Assembly: GCA_007844125.1 (NCBI GenBank)
Contig: CM017556.1
Location: 79,657,296 to 79,721,295 of the forward strand
DNA: 64,000 nt
Direction of reading: 5' to 3'
From: Sinonovacula constricta
Lineage: Eukaryota; Mollusca; Bivalvia; Cardiida; Solecurtidae
The position numbers and the translations under genes are program-made. Below the pieces are notes generated by a model. That model saw nothing but the letters and a program-made list of their open reading frames with translations. It searched no databases and was not told the origin of the DNA. Below, piece after piece: positions 12,114 through 26,769 of this stretch (the stretch's first letter is position 1; every line of letters starts with the position of its first letter).

Positions 12114-12407
12114 ACTAAATAAAATGTAGCGAATTTGCAGGCAGCTGGCCTTTGCATTTTATTATGTGTAAAATAATTTAAAGATCATATTCCTGCAAAG
12201 CAATAAAATACTGACATTTAGTACGGTTTAAATTTTCTTTATTTAAAAGCAATTTTACTACGATTTTACTATTTTAACATGTGTACTGCGTCTTGTAGGA
12301 AATTCAAGGCCTTTCAGATGCGTATCTAGGATTTTATTGCGTGATTAGTTATGTTTTGACGCTCATACTATACAAATACTGCAGTTTAAACCTTGATATT
12401 CCTCTTA

Positions 12408-12504
<97 letters not shown>

Positions 12505-12505
12505 T

Positions 12506-12578
<73 letters not shown>

Positions 12579-12579
12579 G
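12408..12579 (+). repeat. compound (TA)n(CA)n(TA)n microsatellite
   Basis: About 90 bases of TA, a short tacaca junction, about 44 of CA and about 25 of TA. The TA arms can pair as a hairpin. Spurious Ile-Tyr and Cys-Val frames arise on both strands. Confidence 0.98.
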
Positions 12580-13002
12580 CCCCCACCACCACCCCCGTCT
12601 TCTAAATCCGCTTCTGGTTTTCTATAAAGGTTCACTTTTACACGGAAATGGTTAAAACAATGTGGAGAAAGTAGACAATTACATGTAAGCAAACATTTTG
12701 ATACATACGGATTGGAGTATGTGACTAAAACAACAACCTGTCTACTATTATGTCGCAGTTAGTGACCGTTAGTTAAAAGCAGTGACATTCATCGCAAGCT
12801 GGTTGACTCTTTTTCTTATTTTCACTTCTATTTATGCACAAATGATGCCATTTAATGATTCTTATTCGCGGTCTATATGATGCGTCCAGACTGTCAAGAG
12901 AAAGAATAACAATAAAAAAACTACCTCCATTGTTCTGTGCCTTCATTTTTTTGTCCTGTTACATGAAACTGGCACAATTGTGGCCGTATTAGCGACGTCT
13001 TG

Positions 13003-13122
13003 TTAATTATTGGTGGAGGCAGACTTACAGTCATACGTCTGTGCAGAACCACCGGCGCACCGCAGGTAAGCCGGAAGACCTCCCCTGGGGAAATTTATCA
13101 CCCATACGAGACTCGAACTTAC
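13003..13122 (-). repeat. SINE family 3 fragment left of minisatellite
   Basis: The words attggtggaggcaga, gcgcaccgcaggtaagc and acgagactcgaactta match, inverted, the body and head of the 53.3 kb copy. Confidence 0.6.
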
Positions 13123-13820
13123 GCGATGATGAGCGATGATGGGCGGATAATGAGCGATGATTGGGCGGATGATGAGCGATGATGGGCGGATGGTGAGCAA
13201 TTATTGCGGATGATGAGCGATGGGCGGATGATGAGAGATGATGGGCGGATGATGAGCGATGATTGGGCGGATGATGAGCGATGATGGGCGGATGGTGAGC
13301 AATGATTGCGGGTGATGAGCGATGGGCGGATGATGAGGGATGATGAGCGATGATGGGCGGATAATGATCGGTGATGAGCGATGATTGGGCGGATGATGGG
13401 CGGATGGTGAGCAATGATTGCGGATGATGAGCGATGGGCGGATGATGAGGGATGATGAGCGATGATGGGCGGATGGTGAGCGATGATGGTGGATGATGAG
13501 CGATGATGGTCGGATTGTGAGCGATGATTGGCGGATGGTGAGCGATGATGTCGGATGATGGGCGGATGGTGAGCGATGATGGGCGGATGGTGAGCGATGA
13601 TGGCGGATGATGAGAGTTAAATTGCGGATGATGATCGATGATGGGCGGATGATTAGCGATGATGGGCGGATGATGAGCGATAATGGGCGGATGAATGGCG
13701 GATGATGAGAGTTAAATGGCGGATAATGAGCGATGATGGGTGGATGATGAGGGGTGATGGCGGATGCTGAGCGGATGATGATCGATGATGGCGGTTGATG
13801 AGCGATGATGGGCGGATAAA
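13123..13820 (+). repeat. GATGATGAGCGATGGGCGG minisatellite (about 700 bp)
   Basis: Irregular tandem array built from gcgatgatgggcggat and atgatgagcgatgattgg with higher-order units of roughly 110-130 bases repeated at least twice (13130-13330 and 13330-13480 share atgagggatgatgagcgatg order). Minus-strand frames rich in Ser-Ser-Ala-His are by-products. Confidence 0.93.
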
Positions 13821-13854
13821 TTTCATCGCAAAATTATGCTCGTATTTTGGTAAT

Positions 13855-13998
13855 CTTTGGCTTATTATTGGTGGAAGAAGACCTCAAGGGGTGTAGGTAG
13901 AGCCACCAGCGCACCACAGGCCAGCTTGGAGAACTCTCTACCTGAAAATTCTCACTCTACCTGAAAATTCTTACACTAATCGATACTCGGACCCACTT
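13855..13998 (-). repeat. SINE family 3 fragment right of minisatellite
   Basis: It has attggtggaagaagacc, accagcgcaccacaggc and tcgatactcggaccca, inverted relative to the 53.3 kb copy and in the same orientation as the fragment at 13003-13122. A (GTT)n run and G-run follow at 14023-14075. Confidence 0.62.
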
Positions 13999-14073
13999 TT
14001 TGAGGGTCAGAGACGGTACAAGTTTGTTGTTGTTGTGTTGTTGTTGTTGTTGTTGTTTTTTGGGGGGGAGGGG

Positions 14074-14341
14074 GTTATTGTCCCACATACAGTATTTCAG
14101 TTATCTGGAGACGGAGTCCACTTGAAGCAGATATAGTGGATAGTGAACACCTGGCATAACGCCACACTTTATCCTGATTCCGGGTCAACCACTCGTGGGA
14201 CTACCCTTATATTTGATCGAACGTTAGCAAGGGAGCTATACCAATACCATTTTAACGACTTTGGTATGTCGCGGCCCGGGATCGAATCCGGGACCTCCCG
14301 TGCCTGGAGCCGGCGCTCTACCGATTGCGCTACCGGGTACG
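14074..14341 (-). mobile_element. tRNA-derived SINE family 1, near-complete copy
   Basis: On the minus strand the head reads as a tRNA-like unit with box A-like gtagcgcaatcggtagagc and box B-like ggatcgaatcc-type pairing at 14278-14300, followed by the family body (gtcgcgaca, tagctcccttgctaa, gtcacgtg-less variant) and the tail-side words gtctccagataactg. It is the best preserved copy of the family in the window. Confidence 0.8.
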
Positions 14342-14344
14342 GTG

Positions 14345-16149
14345 CACGTTACGACTCTAGCCTACGACTCTCGGCTACGGGAGCCAACCGTAGGAATTTT
14401 ACACACCCCGTTGTAAAGAATTCTGCAGTTAAGAAAATATCTTTTCATTTAAAAATATCTACTGATTAAGCTCTATTAAGTCGCTGTTCTTTTAACGTGT
14501 CTGTTCACTTAAGTAATGCTAATACTGAAGTATCAGGCACAATGTTCCTTCGAAAAAATGTGCATTAGTTTTAAAATAAGTTTCACAGAATTCGTTGGAG
14601 TTCGCGAAAATACTCAGTTTTACTTTTATTATCTTTTATTTTACAGAATCTTAGAGGCAATTTTAAGTTATTTTTAATGTTTTTTGTTTGTTTGTTATTG
14701 ATGTTTTTTTTGGGTGGAATGAGTCGGGGAGGGGGAGGGATTTGGTTTCTTGAGAAAAAAAACACACTTTAATCTCCGATGCATTTAGATGGTGTAATTT
14801 CATTTTACTTAACATAGGAGAGTTTTGTCTGGGAAAATGCTGAATTTTCGCTGAAACATTTTGCTTTTATTTTAATAATGTCAAAGAGAGAGATATCCTA
14901 GACGATTTTGAATTTATTTATTTCGTAATAAATTTTATTAGAATGCAGATAGTTTACGTTTAAATCTAGTGTTACTGACGGAGGATAATACAGAATTATA
15001 TTGTAAACTTTGGTCTGGTTGTTTATGTAAATATTTTTTTATTTTACTGCAAACTTTTCATTGAAATCTTATTATGGTGCTGACATTGAAGAAAATGATA
15101 GAAGATGTTACTGTTAAACTGTTTTATAACAATATCCGTTTGATTTGCCTTTTTCCCTTAATGATAATCAAAGCGCTGTTTGAGCAGTGAACGTTTATCC
15201 ATATGACTGATTTAATGTGTGCAAATAATGGTCAGGATTATTTTATAGTAAATCAAACGTACAGCGCATTGGAAAGCAGGCACGTTTTCACATTTAGAAT
15301 GCACATCTTTTAACATAATTATACTAACATACGAAATTATGTCCAAAACAAATTCTCATAAGTGCTACCGGACGCGACCAAAAAACACTTTTTTTAGAAT
15401 TAACTCCCTGTTATTTATTTCGTCAACAATACACCCCTGTTATCTGAACCCAAAAATCTCGAGACCTCTATTCTTTTCGAACGCGTGTGGTCATTTTAGA
15501 CTGAGATGCTGAGATGATACACATGACCTCTGGGATAAATAACCTGGTAGTGAGTCCCTGCGCGGGATATCACAAATGGCCCGGCCAAGTAGATAATGCA
15601 TAGTCAGTGTAATAGCAGTTCGCTGACCGTTTTGACACGTTCCTCTAGTCACTGTGTAATATTCCCGCGCGGCAGTGTTCATTCATATATGTATTTCTCG
15701 CTCCGTACTGTAAACGGTTACTGTAAACGGTCTTTACTTAAACTCTTGTATCTGCATTCAGTGTTTAAGCTAAATCGCGCCTTTATGGGATTGGCGCCGA
15801 ATTCTTAAGAGTTGGCGGACATTTTTTTAACTGAATGTATCATTTTGGCGGATGCTAATAAAAGTGAAGAGTAAATAAAACGGAAAGAAATACTTCTATT
15901 TTGGTGTCAATCAATCGTAAATTTAAGCACAGCTTGTACACGAACTAGTTTCTGCTAAAAATAGACCTATTCGGCGTTACCTGTTGACCTTAAAACGGCT
16001 GTATTGGATTGATATGCACAAGCGACTTCTAGTACAACCGACAGTTCTGTTGATCATAATTGATAGACGCTTCACGTTTAACGATGCAGTAAGTAAGTAA
16101 AGCGCTTGGGAGATCCGAAACCGCGTAACGTTTTTCGCGATGTCTGCTA

Positions 16150-16150
<1 letters not shown>
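14345..16150. other. no gene seen
   Basis: AT-rich spacer. A pair of inverted words (gcgcgggatatcaca near 15560 and tattcccgcgcgg near 15660) brackets about 100 bases and could be a small foldback. No coding exon is visible. Confidence 0.4.

Positions 16151-16182
<32 letters not shown>
16151..16182 (+). repeat. poly-A run (32 A)
   Basis: An uninterrupted A tract ending aacaaccc. It may be the tail of a decayed retroposon, but I find no recognisable body upstream. Confidence 0.9.
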
Positions 16183-16183
<1 letters not shown>

Positions 16184-17009
16184 AACCCATTTTGGTGAGT
16201 TTTTTTCAATCTAATTAAATGACCCACTGAAAATAAAATTGGACAATTGTTTTCAGAAGGAATATGTCAAATGGGCCCATTGCTTTGAAGTCCTAGCCTA
16301 AACACTGGGCATTACACAGTATAACCACTTGAACTTCTAGTTTGTACAGATTAACAACATTATTGTTAACATTTGAAGCTTGTTTGGACACAATAAACGC
16401 GTACATGTTTCTTTACACGCACTACTTCTTCCCAGGCTGGATGACTTACCGCAAGTAGTCGAGGTCATCCTTCGTGCTTGTGAAATTCAACTTTCTCATA
16501 GCTTTGGCATGCGACACAGCCCACAAACAAATCAAGCCGAGAAGAACTTAATCAAGAAATCATAGAACATTTGGACTTCATTGTCACCTACATGTATTTT
16601 GTGGTATATTTCTTGTCATATTAATTATCAATAATCCGGTATAATTAATTGCTTTTGGTACAACATAAAAAAAAAAACAATTTTGGAGACATCCAAAGGG
16701 TTCTTTTAAGATGAACATCCCAGCATCGATTACATTCAGTAACAAACGTAAATATATATCTTAAATGTGGTGAGGTATTAAAAGTCAGAAATAATCGTCG
16801 CGTCTAGAATAGAGTAGACAAGAAATAACTTTTTTCTCAAATATACTCTCGTTGTTGTGAATTTAATAAATATATTTTATTGATCGGTTTTGTAATAAGG
16901 AATTTGTTAGAACCAAAAACTATATATTTTCTGTTACTTAAAAGTTTTGAACTGGTTTGATACCGTTTACGTACTCTGTTATAAAGTTTGATAATCCTTT
17001 GTCAGTCAT
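16183..17009. other. no gene seen
   Basis: AT-rich spacer. The 61-codon frame at 16380-16565 shows no domain or splice context. Confidence 0.4.
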
Positions 17010-17537
17010 TAAACGTGGTATCTGACAGTTTGGACCTTACATATTTTTATTAAACATCTTCATAAATTATTGTTACCTGAAAAGATCTCGCAAAACGCTG
17101 TTTATTTGTCCTACACTTATCTTGAAGGTGTACCGTAACGCCACAATCGTCATAACAAACATGTATTTCCTATCTGAGTCACGCCGCACAGTGAGCTATT
17201 TTTAAACTAAGACGACCACGTGACCACTTAAGTTTTAACTCATCCACGTAATCCGCTGTGACGTCGGTGTCTATTTTTAGCAGAAGTCCCAATCGTTCTT
17301 ATTTATAGATTTGAAAAGAATGAATATTTAAAGTGTTGATTAACGAGTCTTACTGACCCCAAATTGAGATCCTGTTGAAAATCGTCAAAGCTTAGACTAA
17401 AAATGATGTTTTTTTCGACAGAAATTATGTACAATTACCCCAAACAAAGGTCAGATATTGTTACACACGCGCGCACGCACGCACAAACACACACACACAC
17501 GCATATAGGCAAACTGTCGGATGCTACCTTCAAACGC
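17010..17537 (-). mobile_element. TTAA-ended MITE, full-length copy d
   Basis: Left end ttaaacgtggtatctgacag and right end actgtcggatgctacctt are inverted partners. The interior (aaaagatctcgcaaaacgct, tatctgagtcacgccgcac, tttttagcagaagtccca) closely follows copy c. A CG/CA microsatellite has grown at 17466-17502 inside it. Confidence 0.8.
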
Positions 17538-17683
17538 ACTTATGGTGGTATTTGACCTAAACAGTAATATTTGCCAATACGCTAGTTTCGCGTATTGTTT
17601 TCATTTATTGCTTTAAATGTCTTTAAATCTCATCCTCAAATAGTTACTTACAATACACATGATTTATTAACTCATCATTCGTA

Positions 17684-17693
17684 CACACACGCG

Positions 17694-17731
<38 letters not shown>
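17684..17731 (+). repeat. (CA/CG)n microsatellite
   Basis: Alternating purine-pyrimidine tract, cacacgcgcgcg followed by pure CA. Such a tract can adopt left-handed DNA. Confidence 0.95.
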
Positions 17732-17735
<4 letters not shown>

Positions 17736-18580
17736 ACTAAAAACAAATTGCTACAAATTACATGTACCTGTAGGCCTATATTTATATTTATCCACTGGGT
17801 CAAATTTTCTTATCATGCTAGCTGCCATTAAGAACGTCATACCTTTCCAAGCGTCCAGTTTTAGTTGGACGGTGGTAGCATAAAGTAGTGAAAATTTCGT
17901 CGCCGTTGATTTTCGAACGCCGCTGTGGAAGTATAATTGCGGGAAAACGTAGCCGACAGTGGTGTCAAATTAACTTTTATTAATGTCAGAAAATTGTGTA
18001 ATATATCGGTGTCTTGGTTCTAACAAGCATTTTTTTTTCTTTAAAAAAATAATCCGATCAAGAAATTGTGTTAAATTTGTTATAAATATACGTCTCAGTT
18101 GCAAACAAAAAAAACTTTTTGAAGTCTCACCAAGACTTACATCTTTTTAATGATGTTTCTTGTTTCACGTTCACATTCTACCAGTGCTAAAAGAGCATGA
18201 ATGGGTAAGAAAAATGAGCATCTCTTTATCGAGCTTATGATCGCGCATGATGATGTAATGATGTTTCTTAGGTTACGTGATTGAGATTTAAGAAAAGCTT
18301 CGAGATATAGAGCTAGACATTATACACACATTTTTTGAAAAATATAGTTAAGACAATGTTGAAGTTCACAATAAATTGTGCTCACGTCTGTAATTTTAAA
18401 CCACTGTTGTATTAATGCGTCTGTTTACTTTAACGATGCCACTATTTCAGTATCGGAGACATATTTAAAATCTGCATTAGTTTGTAATGAGTTTCGCGGA
18501 ACACAGCCTTGACCGTAGTTACTCTTCTACCCGACACCGAATAAGATCAAGAATTTCTCCGCGGTCGGGGCGAGAATTTT
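17732..18580. other. no gene seen
   Basis: AT-rich spacer between the CA/CG microsatellite and a SINE fragment; only short chance frames. Confidence 0.4.
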
Positions 18581-18584
18581 CATG

Positions 18585-18705
18585 TGGGAAGGTCTTGCAG
18601 CTGACCTGAGGTGTGTATGTGGTTGTACCCAGACATATATTCGGGGTCCTTTCAACTCAATAGTATCTGGAGATCCGTCGCCAGTATGAACATAATTGTG
18701 TCTAC
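18585..18705 (+). repeat. SINE family 3 fragment
   Basis: Shares ggaaggtcttgcagctgacc, tggttgtacccagacata and ggggtcctt with the 53.3 kb copy, in the same orientation. Confidence 0.6.
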
Positions 18706-19110
18706 GTGTAACACACGAAACAGACTTTCCGACAAGAATCCGTAAACTCAAATTGTCATTTATTATATACATATAGAATATTCGGATCAGGAAGCGAGCG
18801 GACAGCCGTTGGCAGGTCTGCTGTAGTATTTTCCTTTCTTTTCCTGTCACGTAAGTGCTTATAGAGGATTTGTGTGCCAGCACGTACAAGGTCTCTTTTC
18901 AAATGAAGGCTTAGTATAGTGTAGAGCAAGCTAGACAGTCCATGTAAATAATACAAGTCTACAATGTCTTTGATAGCGTACTGTATTTTGGACTTTAATT
19001 AAAAGTGTTATTAAATTTTTAGAGATATTTTATATATAACATCATTTTTTTCACACAAAAAACAATCAAATATTTCCAGGACCTATGGCCATTGGTGTGT
19101 CATTGTATAT

Positions 19111-19217
<107 letters not shown>

Positions 19218-19284
19218 CGTAAATAGCGCCATGAATTTATGTATAAACCATTTTGAAGTCGTATTTTCGTATTTTATTGCTGCA

Positions 19285-19440
19285 CACATCAACCTGGTTG
19301 CGCAACCGGTGAAACGTCGGCTCCATGTAGGGAAAATACCGGGTTCAATTCAGTGCCGCGCCATACAATGTTAGTGGTATATCTGCCTTGCAAATGCTCA
19401 AGCAAAAAAGTGGTAGTTCTACGACTTGGGGGACGATGGT
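19285..19440 (+). mobile_element. SINE family 1, 3'-truncated copy
   Basis: tRNA-like head (ctggttgcgcaaccggtgaa, ccgggttcaattcagtgccg) followed by the body words caaatgctcaagcaaa and tggtagttctacgactt; the remaining 3' part is absent. Confidence 0.6.
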
Positions 19441-21002
19441 GTAGCATGCAATAAAAGGAAATTGCAACGGTTTTGTAAGACTTTTTTCCGGAGAAAGGAA
19501 AGGAGTACTCCGTTTTTTAACAATTTAGCCTTGCAACAAAAGGTGTAATTTCCTATTATCAAAAGGTAGCTGGCATTTGTTAGAATTCGCAGTTGTTTGG
19601 CGAGGTCTTGTTTAACACAAGAAGCCGAGCATGCCGATGTTAACATAACAGCTTGCAATTGTAGATGTAGTAAACAATAAGAAAGAATGTAAAGCAGCAG
19701 ATAGACTACATGTAGTTCCAGTCAGAGTTACGGTTCGTAACTCTCTTATATTTATGCAAAGAATCAACAGTGTATGCGAGTGTTTAGTTCCCAGAACAGC
19801 CATATTCTTGTTTAAAGCACATGCTCTCAACGGCGCCTTGGATGTCTAACATCCTGGCTCTTTCTAGTATATACATGTACGACTCATGAAATAAATAAGC
19901 AAGGGTTCGCTTTGATAGGGCATTATGTTGTACGTCAGTTCGGTTGCGTGCATCATCATCGTCTCACCTTGTAAGAGTATATGACTCTTAATGAACACGT
20001 GCATCGTCGAATACCCACGCTCGACTTTTCCGTTGTACTACATTCGTCGATCGTGGGTTTATTGGTAAATTTTCTGTCGTCTTATCGAACTAAATAGGAC
20101 AAGAATTTGCTAATCATAATACTGCTTACAAAATCCATACTTTTCAGCGTGGAGACTAGAAGTATAACAATGGCTGCGCCATTTGAACAAGTCTGTCGAA
20201 AACAATGAAAGAACGAGATTTATCATTGGGCTGAAATCTTCATCGAATTATGAAGCGACCAATAAAATATCATTACCGGAAACGGCGAAAAGTTAACTGA
20301 AAATCCCACCGGCGATGAATGGATTGTAACGGAATGGATCGGTCGTGGATGTTCGAGGATGGAACGCGTGCCTTAATGGATATAACTGCATCTAATGCAT
20401 TGTAACCAAAGACATTAAAACAATAAGAGAACAGCATGTTAAAATCCGATATTTAATTTCTTTAACAAGATCATGCCCGAATTTGTTCCGAATTTGTGTT
20501 TTGTTACAATGTACAGTTTGACATGAGGTAGGCAAGCGTGTCTGTCAAATTTTATTTTAAACGAAGATTTGAAAATTAAAACTGCCTGTTATTTTGAATA
20601 TTTGATCTGTCTGTAGTAACTTGGGAGTTGCATTATCTCGAACTTTGAATTTACTGTATCAAAATCAGACAATACAAATAAGCATTCCGTGAAAGTCAGA
20701 CCAAAAAAAAAAATTCTAAACGCAAAGTGAAAATACGCATTTTGTAAATTTTAATAGAGAAAGATTATACAATAAAACTGACAAATTACAAAGAAGTTCA
20801 ACATGTTTACGCCTAGGCTTGAAAGTATTTCATGGCTTAGACTGAAAAATGACACAAACAACATCCCTGTACATTTTCTTTAATTGTATTAGTAAAAACT
20901 TGTTTGTTTTTCTGTTTAAGTTAACAACGATTTTGGAGTATACTTTAACCAATACAACATAACCTTCATTTGGCGGCTTTGCAATTACTGTCTTGATTAA
21001 CA
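19441..21002. other. no gene seen
   Basis: Mostly unique sequence, slightly less AT-rich around 19900-20400. I looked for upstream receptor exons (signal peptide, FN3) and found none with both splice sites and an open phase. Confidence 0.4.
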
Positions 21003-21800
21003 GCTCACTTACTATTGAATTCTCTTTTTTTCAGACTAGTTAATCGAGGGAGCAGTTACCATAGATTCCTTTCTTTTCAGAATAGTTAATCGAGGGAGCA
21101 CTTACCATTGAATTCTCTTTTTTTAGACAAGTAAATCGACGGAGCAGTTACCATTGAATTCTCTTCTTTTTAGACAGGTTAATCGACGGAGCAGTTACCA
21201 TTGAATTCTCTTCTTTTTAGACAAGTTAATCGACCGAGCAGTTGCCATTGAATTCTCTTCTTTTTAGACAAGTTAATCGACGGAGCAGTTACCATTGAAT
21301 TCTGTCCTTTTCAGACAAGTTAATCGACGGAGCATTTACCATTGAATTATCTTCTTTTTAGACAAGTTAATCGACGGAGCAGTTGCCATTGAATTCTGTC
21401 CTTTTCAGACAAGTTAATCGACGGAGCATTTACCATTGAATTCTCTTCTTTTTAGACAGGTTAATCGACCGAGCAGTTGCCATTAAATTCTCTTCTTTTT
21501 AGACAGGTTAATCGACGGAGCAGTTGCCATTGAATTCTCTTCTTTTTAGACAAGTTAATCGACCGAGCAGTTGCCATTGAATTCTCTTCTTTTTAGACAA
21601 GTTAATCGACCGAGCAGTTACTATTGAATTCTGTCCTTTTCAGACAAGTTTATCGACGGAGCATTTACCATTGAATTCTCTTCTTTTAAGACAAGTTAAT
21701 CGACGGAGCATTTACCATTGAATTCTCTTCTTTTTCAGAGTTGTCAGTCGACGGAGCATTTACCATTTAATTCCATTCTTTTCAGACTAATTAATCGACT
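21003..21800 (+). repeat. 47-bp minisatellite, about 16 units
   Basis: The unit combines agttaatcgacggagcag, ttaccattgaattctc and a pyrimidine tract ending ttttag or tttcag; spacing between units is 46-48 bases. Each unit thus carries an EcoRI-type gaattc (in most copies) and a splice-acceptor-like tract. No coding frame crosses it. Confidence 0.95.
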
Positions 21801-22064
21801 TGGCTTTATAAAGTCGGTTTCGTTTGCACATATTTATAAATAAATGTATGACTTCACCTTTCCACAATACTTCATTTAATATGAAAATGAAGATATATTT
21901 TTTTCATTTATCCTTTCTTTTGATCTACTTGTTGACATTGGTCTTATTCTCTGTCCCCTTTTCTCTGTTTCTGCTGCAAGATGGGGCCACGATTTTGTTT
22001 CAAAGTAACTCAAGCTCAGACTTGGTCCAAGGTAACCGGTTGCCCTTCCCGAGTTTTTGCATCA

Positions 22065-22215
22065 AAACATCGTCATTTCCGCTCACGTGACTTATTGTCA
22101 CCTGATTTTCATCATCGTCATTTCCGCTCATGTGACTGTTACGTGTTCGTTCATCGTTATGTGACCCAATCATTGTCACGTGCTTCTCCGCATCGTCATT
22201 TCAGATTACATGTCT
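22065..22215 (+). repeat. three diverged direct repeats with CACGTG words
   Basis: catcgtcatttccgctcacg, catcgtcatttccgctcatg and catcgtcatttcagattaca are spaced about 50-80 bases apart, with tcacgtga and cacgtg between them. Regulatory meaning is unproven. Confidence 0.55.
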
Positions 22216-22616
22216 CGTGCAAAACCATTACATACTTTTTGAAAATCCTTGATCATAGTTGAATATAATAACCAACTGTTGAGTTTGATGGTTTTGAAAG
22301 TAACAATTCCTTTCATTTTAATAATCACCATTTTCTTGACCGATTTTTCATACTCATTTGCTTGCCCCGCGTGTTTATTTGATGTATATAGATATAGTGC
22401 CGTGTGTGGGTTGAATATTGTTCGGTGTTATTTTGCTGTTTTCCTTAATATTATATATTACATTCAACTTCATTTAAGTATAAAGCCCCCAAAATACAAA
22501 TTATATTAAAATATATTACAGTCTGTCGCTCTGTTTGTCGGTCCTTCTGAAGACGTGATTTGTCCGCGCTATTTCTCGGCTAGCGTTGAATTTTATTAAA
22601 ATATTACAGGACTAGT
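22216..22616. other. no gene seen
   Basis: AT-rich spacer containing a chance 86-codon frame at 22249-22509. Confidence 0.4.
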
Positions 22617-23200
22617 CACAATCGGAACACCTCGGATAATTCACGAATCATCTCTCGGATGTTTGTAGGTAGTCGGATCACCTCGGCCATTTCTCTAAAT
22701 GGGAGTATTTTGTGACAGACGTCAAAACAAAGATGGCAGCTCGGATGACAGCTCACTACAGTACGATGCCTGTAAAACTTCAATTTGTGGCGGCTTCAAA
22801 TTTAAATTATCCAATTTTAATTTACCCAGAGCAGAAAAACACACAGCTGCCAAACGATGCCAATGTTTATGTTTTGTGCGAACTACATTTTAGGCATATT
22901 CTTGTTCCGACTTCCGGCGAACAAAACAATCGTAATTTCTATAAGTATCATTGCACTAGATACATCCGAAGGATGATTGTCCCGTATATAATGATTTTAT
23001 CCTATAAACTTTCATTTGCCAATTAAACTGTTCACATCCCGTTGGATACACAACTGTTTCTGCATTTTCAGTAGAGATAACAAAACGTTTATCTTTGTTG
23101 TTTTGATGACGGCATAGTCAACGACCTGTTTATTTTCGAGGGATTTTCCAGTCATGCATCCGAGAGATGATTCGTGAATTATCCGAGGCGTTCCGATTGG
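22617..23200 (+). mobile_element. TIR element E, longest copy (about 580 bp)
   Basis: About 40 bases at each end are inverted: aatcggaacacctcggataa with ttcacgaatcatctctcgga on the left, and tccgagagatgattcgtgaa with ttatccgaggcgttccgatt on the right. A second inner ctcggccatt word marks a subterminal repeat. A 104-codon frame begins at 22712 but is not conserved in frame with the other copy. Confidence 0.82.
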
Positions 23201-26012
<2,812 letters not shown>

Positions 26013-26258
26013 CAGTTGCGGATCCAGAAAATCTTAGATGGGGTAGGGGTATGAATCAAGACCCATTCAACATACATACTGTATATACATATACAGTTAG
26101 GGACCCTAACTTCGACCTAATCAGTCAACAGACAAAATTTACTTTAAAAGCTTAGTATTTTGTAAACTTACATGTATGTGTTTTCACAACTCTACTCTTT
26201 TACATGGTTGGTGAAGAGATGCATCGACCACCCCGCCCCCGGATCCCTGCTTCTCACT
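26013..26258. mobile_element. hAT-like MITE, second copy
   Basis: Matches 11692-11939 through tatgaatcaaga, ccctaacttcga, cagtcaacag and aaaagcttagtatttt. The ends (gttgcggatccag and cccggatccctgc) are degraded inverted partners. It lies about 330 bases upstream of the first receptor exon. Confidence 0.7.
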
Positions 26259-26590
26259 GCTTACAAATCATGAAAAAAAGATAACAATTAACAATACGAA
26301 GTAAGGCAGATGATACAAATTTTATCGTATTAATTGCTTTGTTTCATAATTTGTAAATAGACTTCGAGCAATTTGATGTTTACTTGACACTTAAAACATT
26401 TTTTTTTCTAATATTAAAGGCGTTTTACATGTACTCATAGGTACCTTTTGTGGATATTTTTCTGTGAGCGTTTGTGTTGAAAGCTGGACACATTGCCTGA
26501 GTCATAATAAAATATGGTCCTCAGTGTAATGAAATATCCCGATTTTTAGTGCGATACGATTCATGATTTGTGTCAACTTCTTTCACTTAG

Positions 26591-26769
26591 GGGTCGGCGT
26601 GCACGTGGAGAAGGAACTCATCCTAGTTTCTGACACGAGCGGCCGTGTGACGCTGATCAACGTTTCCGGAGATACGGAAAATGACGATGTGTATCCGATG
26701 TTATCCGATCCTACAGCCATCGATGTTGATTGGCTGAACAACCACGCATACATTGTCGATGGATACCGG
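26591..26769 (+). CDS. ROS1: ROS1-like exon 1 of window (propeller 1, first blades)
   Basis: The acceptor is ttctttcacttag and the donor is cgg|gtatct. The exon starts with the last two bases of a codon, so at least one coding exon lies upstream. It encodes about 60 residues beginning GVGVHVEKELILVSD, including a propeller-type strand (LILVSDTSGRVTLINV), one NVS sequon and the family-typical AIDVDWLNNHAYIVD strand. An ATG 28 bases upstream is in frame, but the pyrimidine-rich tract ending in ttag fits an internal exon better than a start. Confidence 0.88.

Noticed and set aside
12341..12692. Ile-Tyr and Cys-Val rich frames
   Set aside because: They translate the TA/CA microsatellite.
21003..21800. 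CRISPR-like array
   Set aside because: The units are contiguous tandem repeats of 46-48 bases with no unique spacers, in eukaryotic DNA.
26563..26590. ATG at 26563 as the receptor start
   Set aside because: No signal peptide follows, and a pyrimidine tract plus TAG directly precedes the conserved sequence, so this is an internal exon.
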